NCBI GenBank assembly: GCA_025267735.1
Contig: CM046299.1
Coordinates: 18,498,232 to 18,562,231 of the forward strand
DNA length: 64,000 nucleotides
Reading direction: 5' to 3'
Source: Mactra quadrangularis
Taxonomy: Eukaryota > Mollusca > Bivalvia > Venerida > Mactridae
Shown: positions 31,701 to 43,700 of the stretch, piece by piece
Numbering within the stretch: the stretch's first letter is position 1
How the letters are laid out: every line of letters starts with the position of its first letter
The notes under the pieces: model-generated
What the model saw: only the letters and a program-made list of their open reading frames with translations
The model's database searches: none
Told to the model about the DNA's origin: nothing
Translations under genes and position numbers: made by a program

Positions 31701-34700
31701 TCATGATTATCATCATTATTATCATTACCATTATTATCATCATTATTATCATTACCATTATTATCATTATTTTCAATTATATCATGATTATCTTCATTAT
31801 CATAATTATCGTCATTATCATCATTATCATTATCGCTATCATTATCATTATTATAATCATTATAATCATCATCATTGTTTTCATTATTATTATTATAATT
31901 ATCATTATCACCATTACCATTATTATAATAATTATTAATCATTATTTCTATCATTTATTGTTATCATCATTACTTTCACTATTATTATTTTAATTATCAT
32001 TTAATTAAAACTTATTATTTAATTTATCTTCTAGGGGCTGATGGTTATAATATACCCAGTATTGTATGTGATATATATTTTGATGGTGCGAACCCATGTT
32101 TTGGTGGTCTGATAGCTCTAGAAGGGGCCACTGGTAGAGAATTATGGAGACATTATTCTGATCATGAGTTATATAGTGTAAATTGTGCTGTAGATTTAGA
32201 TAAAGATGGTGTCAATGATTGTCTTGGAGCCGGTCGTGCAGGGGTAATATATTTATTGTTAAATATTTGCTGATCTGAACTTTTTTTATAAACTTGTATT
32301 CATGTGTCTTATGCATTTTGATTTGGCCATGCCATAACAAAATTTTGTTAAGTGTCCGCGTGCGCGTAGGTTTTAGAGTCCTCAATCTAAAAAAAACAAC
32401 ACAAAATTGTTGTCGATTTTTTTCTTAAATAATTCTGTTGTTCCGGGATTCGATAACTGATTTTTCTCAGGAAAAACTGCTAGTTCCTTGTTTCTGTGTA
32501 ATTGAAAAATGAAAATGTACATGTGTCTGTTGTATATACTTATGTATAAAATTACTTAAATCTCACATTAACGTCATAAACATTCATGTACTACCAAGTA
32601 CTTATTTGTGTGAATTTGTGGAGTTTTTTCAATTTCGTTTTACATCATTTATAACAAATGCAGTTTCTTTAAATAAACGGTGTTTTCCTAGTTTGAAACA
32701 AAAGTGAAATTATTCAATTTAAATCATTGAATGACAGCTCTGTATCAACTGTTGAAACTGGTTGCGACATTACCTGAAAACACTCTATTATATAGTAATT
32801 GGTAATAATTTGGTGGTTTTGCTGTTTAACACCACTTATGGACAAATTGTCAGTCATTTCGCGAGGGAGTTAGTCGAGCTCCTCTATGTCATCGGTAACA
32901 ACAGACCTTGCTTGATCTTATGAGTTTATGTCTTGTAATTTTTGTTCGTTCATATTTTCAGGCATTTCAAGCAGTGAGTGGTAAAGACGGATCATTATTA
33001 TGGAACTTTGGTAAACAAGAAGCAAAGAATGATATCATGAATTTATATACAGCACAATATATACATGACATTGATAATGATGGTACTGTTGATATATTGA
33101 CCATACATGGTGGAGACCCACTACAAGATCCAGGTTCGTTTTTCCTTCGGAACTTTCCGTGATTCATAATTCGGAGTTGAAGGAAATTACTGAATATGTC
33201 TAAATTCAATCAGCAAAGTAATATTGCTTGGAATGTATTATGATTTAAAAGCGTGTTCATTGTATATACAGTAAATGATCGAAGGATCGAACTCTATAGG
33301 ACATGACTAATAGATTAAGTAAATGCATGTAATCATCAAATCCTACCGCTATTTGCTTTCAACTTGCCAAAACGTCGGGATGCACATTTTGTCTGTGCTG
33401 TGACGTCAATTCTCCTTGCCGTGCCATATACTAAAGGCATAATTATGTTGAAGGCACAAACCTTCGTTTTAATTGAAATATAGTCTATTATTTATAAATT
33501 GAGGCAAGACAATGCAGACCAGCTAGATCTTGCATACGAGCAAGTATAGGCGTATTTGTATTAATATACAGTATGTTCTTTGGTGAACAAAACATACCAA
33601 TTGACATTTACATGTAGGAATCTTTCACAGCTAAACTTGAAAAAAATATGACATTTTTGAGTGGGTTTTGATCGTCTTAACCATGTTATATGTGTTAAGA
33701 CTGAGATATTCCAATATTTTCTCGTGTAATCAAATTTTCTGTTATACCTTGGTATATTACAATTCTGTAAGAGACTAATATTGGCTCGTATCAGCCCACT
33801 CGAAACAAACCGTATTGGATGATTCAATAAATAAGAAATTCTCCTAAGAGCTTTTTTATTTTATACTACTATAGCAATATCTCCTATATAATATTGAGTC
33901 GTTGTTTAGTTATAATATATATGTAGGTCTGTACCAAGGTTAGAAAATACTGGTCAGTAAAGTTGACTTTAATTTATCGTAGATTAAAAATAACGGATAA
34001 CGGCATCGTTTGTGAGACTACGTTTGATGAATTTAAATCTCGAAATATTATGAGAATTGTGATTAAAATGATTTTAATGGTATTAATAACTTTTAGACAA
34101 TGACAACTCAAAAATATTCCATTATGTCCAGTTATACCTTGCAAAAACAAAAAGATTCTTTTAGTAATCAAATAGAATTAGTCACTACTACTTCTCACCC
34201 CTCCATCTCTTTTTTTGTTTGATGTTTTCCAAAGTTAATTTTTCATTTTCTCAGATCATTTAAACAGTCTAAACCATGAAAAGTGTTTAATCATTTACAA
34301 AAGGAGAAGAACTATATAAGAATTTTCTTTCGTTCTAATCCTTTCAAGGAATATCTTATTTATACATTTGTATATTCTTGTAATTTTGTGATATTCTGAG
34401 AATAAATATGTTTAAACTAATAACTTTTATGATTACGCCAAGTGCAACATAAACAATAATGACGATGATGATAATGATAGTTTTGATGATACTTATTATA
34501 ATAATGATTATAATATACATGGTAGTTTGATGATAATAAAGATGAAACTAGTGGTTATAATGACGACGATGATAATGATAATGATGATATTGATGAAAAT
34601 ATAGATGAAACTAGTGGTTATAATGACGACGATGATGATGATGATGATATTGATGAAAATATAGATGAAACTAGTGGTTATAATGACGACGATGATAATG

Positions 34701-37700
34701 ATAATGATGATATTGATGATAATATAGATGAAACTAGTGGTTATAATGACGATGATGATAATGATAATGATGATATTGATGATAATAAAGATGTAACTAG
34801 TGGTTATAATGACGATGATGATAATGATGATATTGATGAAAATAAAGATGAAACTAGTGGTTATAATGACGATGATGATGATAATCATAGTAAATAATTT
34901 AAATCTTGTCGTAAAAGAATCCTTATAATAATGTAATGTTGAATTACTCGAAAATTAGAATTAGTAAAATAATGCATACATTACAGGAAGTAAATATCGT
35001 CTATCTGGTCGTGTAATGTTGATGAGTGGACGTACCGGTGAGGTGATATCCTGGTATGGTGTACCAGACAAACGTGAATCCTATTATTCTCCACAAATAC
35101 ACCAATGGTCAGATGGTTCAAAGTTTGTCTTGTTTGGTACAGGCGGGGAAACACATGGTGGCTCACTGTGGGTTATTAAACTTGATGACCTTATTCAAGG
35201 TCACATGGACAAGGTGAAGATCACTTTTGTTCTCTTTATAATGTTCAAGCTGAACACATGTTCTGGAACATGCTTTTGGGCTACGATATTAGTTTCCAGT
35301 TGAACTTTCTTCGCGAATTTTGAACTTATCATCTAAAATTAGGTCAGTTGTAAGAAATGGCTACTTCGTTCTTAATAAATTGCGACTTTATTGCAGGACA
35401 AAGCAACTTAGTTTTTAACGCGCTACAACATAAACGTTTCATATTGATTGTTACAGTTGTTATACAATTATCTTCCCCAATACTAAATACATGTAGTTAA
35501 AGTAGGTCCATTTATCCAGACTATTAAAGTATATTTCATGTATCTTATTAATAGACAACGATATTCACGTTTGTCAATAAAATCAAAGTGCTGAAAGTAC
35601 CGAAAGACGACGGCAGCTTTAATGTATAATATTGGCGAAAAATTTCAAAGCTGATTTTTGTCCGATCCAAAACTCGGATTTCTCCGTTCCATACACAGAT
35701 CATTAAAGTCTATGAGCCTAATGGATATCTTTCTAATAAATCTTTACCAATTTTTCATCTCAATATAATCTAACATTTCATTGTATTTCACAGGCTGTGG
35801 CGTTATTTACTGACAAGTTCAAAGGGGTAATGACACCACCCGCTTTGATAGACATTACAGGTGACCATGTTGAAGACATTATACTTCCTGTTTTTAATTC
35901 ATCGTTACTTGCCATCGATGGACAAACTTTTAAAGTTATCTGGAACTATACACAACCGATGTCAGAGTCGTATAAGTAAGTATTTCTACAGTACAGTCAT
36001 TCTCGTACCCCGAGGTTATCAAGATTCTCGATCTATCTAGTATCGAGAATCTTGATAGCCTCTGGGACAGGAAACGAGAACGCAGTACAGTTTACTCATG
36101 TTATTAAATATAGTTACAAAGCTGAAGGCTCCATCAAAATGACTTATAGTAATAGTTTGAAGATTCGAATTCGGCTAGGATGAATCCTATCTCCGTAAAC
36201 ATATATCATATTGACCGCTGTCGTATTGGATCTCTTTGAGGAGAAACTTTGAGCTGAAGCTCTCGTGCCAATATATATTCAAACGGGCCAATATTTACCA
36301 TTGGCTCTCCGTTGTCACGTAATTATACCTTTTATCTTATTCATGATAAAATTATATTCTATAACATTGATTATGTGACAAATGTTATTTGTATTGTTTA
36401 AACTTTATATTGATGATGTATTATGTACAAATCGTATATAAATCTATGTTCTATTCTGCTCTGTTCTGTTCTGTAATAACCTTTTAATGATATATCTTAT
36501 ACTTTCAGTACACCTGCACCGGGATATTACAATGATGACAACATTCCTGATTTTCTAATCAAATATGCTCATGGACCTGGATTTCCTGTTTACTATCATT
36601 CAACCGTATGTACTTCTTTATTTACATGTGTATAGTGTCGTTTTGTGACCTGTCAAAAATTCCGTACCATTTCACGGTTGGTCGCACAATAAATAGGTAA
36701 CTGAAGTTGCGCGACACTAATTCATTGTTCGATCAAATGTGAAATGATTCGGAATTTTTGACTGGTCAAAAACGACACTATATTCAAGTTATAACTTGCA
36801 TTACCTTTGTCGTTTTTTGTTTTAATGAAATTAAAGATTTGCAAGAGTTTGAATGCAACTGAAAATCCAATCAAAAACCATTGTGCACAACCTATATTTT
36901 ATTTCATTAAAACACTGACAAATATTATTTATTTCGCTTCTAACTTCGCTATATATATATGTAACATATGCTTTACTATGGGAGTGGGATATATACTGAG
37001 TAGAAGAAAAATATGTGATTTTTTTGTTCTTGTCCATTGCAAAACGAATTGTTTCAATCTAGCACCTAACTTGGTAGAATGATGTACTCGTAAGCATAAT
37101 ACAAGTCTGTTTTGTAGAACAGTGAGTTTTATTTAATCTTCAGAGAATCGAATATCACATGACCATGAGCTGTGACATATTAAAATTGATAATGCAACTT
37201 TTTAGCAAAAATACATCGTTTTCATTATAAGTTTGCCCAAAAATTTTTTTTTTCAAAATTGATAAAAAAAGATACCCTATATGAAATTCTGAGGCGATCC
37301 GATTTCGAAAGTTACGTGAGATTTGAATCAGCGTTTAAATTTCAAAAGGTTTCGGATTAACTCGGACTTTTAAGCTCATATTTATTTCAGACAACCGTGA
37401 TAGATGGTAAAACAGGAAAACCCCTAATAAACCCAGCTATACGTGATACTGTAGGGGCTCAAGCTTCACCTATAACCATTAGTGTAGAGGGTCGAGGGAA
37501 CGATATATTTATATACTGGGCAGCTGATTGTATACAACATCAAGGTCAAGGTGGTGAATTCAAGTTTGTTGATGGTAAGACAATATTATGGTATAGTCTA
37601 ACTTCCAAACTCCGTACCCTAAGAAATCCGAAACCTTGAATGAGCTGTTCAAGTGTCTTGGTCGTTAACTCGCTCACTCGTGGTGTGAAGTTAGTTGTTA

Positions 37701-40700
37701 ATGTATTGTAACGCTATTTGGATATTAGAGAGACTTACTATATTCTACTTTTACGAATGAGGGTCGAGAGTTGACGGAAACTCCCGTTCAAAAGTCTTCA
37801 CTCTAAAAAGATAGTGGAAAATTATAATTTATAACTAACTTTCTGCTTAATAATTAGATGTATATATGATTCACTAGCCCTTTCTTATATGCTCAACCGA
37901 TTTAACATTCATGTACGTTTACTCGATGTCAGAATAAAAAGAGTCCTCCTCATATTATTTATTGTATTCGTATTTATATGATTAAAATGTAAGGCGACTC
38001 TTTCATGGCGACAGTTCATGTTTTAAAGTTTTTTACCCATATAGTAATACTTGTAGTAACTATTTACCTACCAGTTTAGTAAAAAATAAATCTGATAAAT
38101 GTCTTGCTCCGGAAAAGTAGCAGTGCAGTAGCAGAAGTGTTCGAACCTGAGACCTCTCGATATCTTAGCTTACATCTAAACACTGGACTACTGCCGCTAT
38201 ATGTATCAGCTAATAAACAGAATCCTTCCTATGAGCACCGTACATATATGGCATATGATATATATATCCTAATATAAATTCATCTCCACGTTTGTCATGA
38301 TCTCAATCGCTTATGTTGTTATATCCAATGACGGTTCCTGTTAAACAATATCTAATATACATTAAGAAGTGTGTTTGTTAATGTATAATGTCAATCAGTA
38401 ACACAGGAAATGTTATACTCTTGTTTAGTGATATATTAATGTTTATCTAATTTTGTGCTATACAATGGAACTAGACCATGATACTTGTCTGGATATAATC
38501 TCTATAAAGTCAACTCTTGTCACAATCAATAATCTATATTAGTGGATTGGACATTTTCATTTGTTGGCACAAACTAGGTGATACATTCCACTGGCACCTG
38601 AGTCAATATCTTATGATCATAAAATAATGCGAACGTCCCTATATTTAGTTCCCAGTGCATGCATACATGTACACTACCTTATAAATAATACATGTATACA
38701 TGAAAGTATAGTGAACCCGTATACGGTAATGTATACGGGACCGATTGTTAATTGTGTTTGTTGACAAAATATTTTAACGAGTGTGAGGACTCTGGTGCCA
38801 GTGATACATTCGTGTTGGTCATTTATACTGAGTTTAACGCCGTGTCAACAGTTTAGGTTATTTTATGGCGACTAGAGCATCTAACTTAGCTTTCCTGGAC
38901 CTTTTTCTGTAATCAGTATTCACCAACCCTTCCAAAGGTCGCCAACTTATCCATATACCTAATTAATAGAGAATAAGTTACATTATTGTCAATTCTTATG
39001 GGATGGTTTTACCTTCATTGAGAAGATACTATTTTTCTTGACATAGGCTATTTTTGCGTGAGAGTCCCATCATGGAAACTACTCTTTGCATGTAGATTGT
39101 AAAATTGTACAGTAGAAATAAATCTATATTTTCAGGAACGAATGTACATGAACAAAGCCGCTCTGATTTCTGTCGTTTACGTTTTAAAACAAAAGGTTAC
39201 AGTAAATTATATGCAATAAGTCAACATATTCCAGCACCCGGTACTACGTTGTATTATTCAGGTATGTAATGTTGTGTTACGAGTACATGTATTGTACGAT
39301 TATATTGAACTGTCCGATTGCATAAATTAAAACGTCACATTACACGGTATATTTAATACTCGGTTAATTTCGGTAGTTCACGTAGAGCATAGTGTTAGCG
39401 CATAACACTTATGTATTATATCTTATTTGCAACACGTATCGTAGTTTGTGTGGCCGAGTGGGGAGACGGCCAGACTACAAATGTTTTTATTGCGGGTTCG
39501 AATCCCGACAGAAACTTTTTTTATCTCTTTTTTTCTTATTTAAATCATGGGCGGATTGTGTAAAACTCATTGTCCCCCGCGCATCATAAAACTTGTAGAA
39601 GCCTTTGTTATAAATTTAGAGGCATCTCTATCTCTTTAAGTGATGATGACAGTAGCACAACCGACACATTCAGTAAAATTGAGTGAGTTTTACATTGTTT
39701 GTTTTAAAGTGTTTTATTTCTATGTCCAAAATTACTGAATAAAATAGATGTAAAACAAAAAAAATACAAAACGAAGAACAACAAAAAATAAAAATAAAAA
39801 TGGCATATCTAGCTTCAGACTGGCACTTCTTTCGAAAATCAATGTTTGGTACCATTGCGCTTCAACCGTACGACCATTCAGCCAGATGGGATATCGACAC
39901 TAAATTAACCTACATTTCGTAATTTTTACTGCAAATTTCTATTTATAGAACGCGGAAAATAATATATACAGTGTGCGATAACCGTGTAATTATGCAATCG
40001 GACAGTTCAATATAATCGTACAATAGTTAGTTTGTTTAATTCATTTATGAATTGAAATTGATTCATTATTTATTCATTAAATCTATTTGTTTTGAATCAA
40101 AACAGCATCTGGTATTTTTTCTTGTTGTGTATTCAGTTTTAGCTCTCCTGAGCACAATGTACCCGGGGTCAAAATTAATATACATTGTTACCATACTTTA
40201 ATGATCAAAGGTTTTCTTAAGGTTGAATATGAAATAGCTAAAAAATCTTGCGTCACACGCTCCTTTGAAATAGTCTAGGCGAGTGGTCCAGGGTACTCAT
40301 GGCTTTATTGGTTACAAGATTTATTACTTTTATTTCTTGTTTATGATTTCAGAGGAACGTAAAGATGTTGAACATTCACAATGGATCAACACAACACAAG
40401 AAGGCATTGAATATATGATGTCACATCCGGAACTATTAGATAATTATGATAGATTCCCACAATTTGATCTCAAAGATGTACATACTTATATTTCATACTA
40501 ATACTATCAGTTTACATATCATACATATAGAAATCAAAACGTTAGTTTGCCAACAGTTGTTCCCCATTTTTAGCTTAAATAAACCTGAAACTGTTGCGCT
40601 GTAGGCTATACGAGCATGATTTGGAATTAAGTCTACCGAATGGGTTGATGGTTCGACCGTTACCTGGTCTAGTTAAACACTTCCATGAAAAAATAGCTGT

Positions 40701-43700
40701 AATGTAGAATTTTCCTTCATTAATAAGGTATAAGAAGAAGTTGTCGCCATGTGGAGGGGTAAGTGAGAACCGGTTACAGACAAAGGTCCAGAAAAGCTAA
40801 GTTTTGTAAGCTGATCATATAACCTAAACATATTGCATTCCTCTCCCCCCCCCCAAAAAAAAATAGCCCCCTCTGTTTCGGTAAATATATATAAAACAGA
40901 TACTCCTCCATGGTGTATGATGATGCATTAACTCTGTCAATGTAATGTAAACTCTCTATTTATATATTGACGTTCAGCGAAAAAAACGAATCGTAAATTT
41001 TTATTCCCTAACGCGGAACTGAACTTCAAATTTGAGCTAAGTTTTCTACACATGTTTCTTTGGTATCCCATAAGTATAGCTTGTAAGACGCGTGTGATAA
41101 TTAACTTATATTTGCTGTTTTGGCCACGGAAGCCTATATTTAAAGCCTGGTCAGGTTGACTTGAGACGATGCTCAATTTTGACACGTTATATCCATGAAT
41201 TTAAATGATAATAATTACAAAGAGCCTTTCGAGACGAACACAACTATACAAAACAATCAATATGGGCAAAAGAGGAGCATGTTTCTAGAACTAAGATGAC
41301 AGACTAAGAATAAATTCAACACTTACTATAGGGGCTTTCAATATTGAAGACAAACATATACTGAGTTCTGTCGCATTTTGAGATCTTCGAAATTCAGTTT
41401 TCTATCTCGAGAATACAAGCAATAAGTACAAGCAAAGCACTGAAAGCACAGAAAGACTTAAATAATAAAATGGCGTACATTTGATAGCTGATACTCGGAG
41501 ACATAGATACATAGGAATTTATGTTAGCTTTATTTCTAAGCGTACACGATGATTAATGAGTCGCATATAAGACATGTTTAATGACATTTTGATTAACAAA
41601 TTTTTGACGAATGAAGTCATGAAGAAATTGATATGGATTTGATTGTTGACCCTCGTATATCTCTCTGCGGTTAAACTGGTCAGGCCTTTTCGTAGATAGT
41701 TTTCTATCAGTGGTATAACTCAAGACTTTCTGGCGAAACGCCATAAGTCTAAAAAGATAAAAAATGCTTTTTTTTATTTTCAGTTAGATGTAATAGTCCC
41801 AGAAGAAGCCGGAAGTGAAACATTATTTGAAAATCCAGCGTTTGACGACAATAATGAAAGAACAACCTACAAGAAAGGACCTTTACCTGGGTTTTACAAC
41901 CAACGGCCTTCAGCATCAAAGGTCAATGTTAGACCAGATAAATACCCGGATTATGACTACAGTGATCCGTATGTTGACCAGTTTAAAGATTACCCTGACC
42001 GTGCCTTGTCTAGAAAAAAGGGTCGAATGAACTACCCTAGTGAATTCAAAAATTATGGAAATTATTACAAAACCACGCCTCCTAATGAATATTCACGCGG
42101 TCGTTACAGAACTCGATATCCATCTAGTGATAGGCGGGGTAAATCGCGGGAAAGAAGTGCAAATGATTTAAAGAATTTTGATACTTCAAACCAGCATATC
42201 AAACCTATTGCTATGCGAGATACCAAAAATAATAGAAAAACCAAGACACATTATTTAAAAAATAAGGAACAGTTTAACCATGACCGGAAACGGAAGCGAC
42301 GCCATGTTGGACCACATGACGAGGAAGGCTTACAAAGACTTTTATCTACTGGAAGTTTGGTACCAACTCTTTTACCCAAAGAGCATCCGAACTACAATAA
42401 TTCTATTGATGTTGTTTTCGCTACTTATTGGTTCTTTCCGGCTAAAACGAGAGCAATCTTACCTGAGGACCAGAAATGTATTGAACAGAAAATGTCTGAA
42501 GAAACAATTAGATTTGATACCAACAGTAAGTGATTCATTTTCTAATTTATATTGTTATTGTCAGTTGAAATTTGCCTGTATGTGCAGGTATTTCATTATA
42601 TTTATGACTTGAAGATACGAAGATGACCAAAGTTGAAACAGGGATTCTATATAACAGGGATTTGTAACGAAGTGCTTTTTTTAATTTTCTCAGTCGTCAC
42701 TGTCTATAACTGGCTGAAGCAGGCTGTACAAACTATTCCAGAGTTTAAAAAACCAACTTGATTTATGTTTTTGTATAGTGATGGCAATCGGTTGGAAAAT
42801 CCACAATCGATTAATCGGAGGAATCGGTTGGGCTCAACCGACTGACTTTCCGATTATAATCGGTTGGATGCCAAAATTTATATAGCTAAATTCTGGTCTT
42901 TGTCTTACATAAACATGCAAAATATACATATATTTCAATGATTTAAATGTTGTATACATTATTTATTATTTTCTTATCTTGCTTCTTAGCTTAATATGAA
43001 CAATATGGCACCAGTTCACTCATCTGAGTGAAAAAACAAACAAAATATACTGTATTTTACATGTCTTAAAGTTTATTTGTGTCACTGGTTAGTTGGGCTA
43101 CCGGGTAGCATTTTTCACTAGCTCGAATAAGCCTAAGGCATTTTACAGAGAAATGTCCTTTACAATGTATATCTTATTTTTGTACATCTAAGGCATCAAG
43201 CAAAATAACTAATCTGTTTTTTTTACATTTCTGGGAAATGTCATTCAAAATAATTTAAGTCACATTATCTACTCTAGCTTTATGCAATTGTGTTCGAAGT
43301 AACCAGCAATTTATGATATAATGAAATCAAATGATAGGGCATTACATAATTCACAAATGAGGAGGCTACCAGTATTTCAGGGTCTGATCGAGCCACCAAA
43401 GATCCGTTCTGATCAAATAACACATTTTCAATTTTTAACTAAACAATTATTGTAAATTCGTTAAATTAGGCTCATTTTCCAACATTGAAAAAAAATATTT
43501 GAAAAAAAATCCAAAACGTGCCGAGTACGAAAATTATTGGGGACGAATGTTTTACATTTACTCTGACGTTTTTAATACTTCAAATTACTGTTGTATGATT
43601 TCAACCATAACATCATTATTGAGAAATCATCGTGAAAAAAAATCTTTCAATCTGTATGCTTTATGGCAGCTAGTTTTATTTAAATGATCGTCTAAAATCG

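Noticed and set aside
31307..31993. Long Ile-rich (+) and Asn/Asp-rich (-) ORFs
   Set aside because: Translation of ATT/ATC microsatellite sequence inside a FAM234-like intron; no codon structure or splice support.
34508..34888. 126-aa minus-strand ORF of Ile/Val/Thr/Phe repeats
   Set aside because: It is the antisense of a GAT-rich tandem array with units near multiples of three; an artefact of simple sequence.
39444..39515. Functional tRNA gene
   Set aside because: A and B boxes are intact but the anticodon arm does not pair and the variable region is too short for the Leu/Ser-like D arm.
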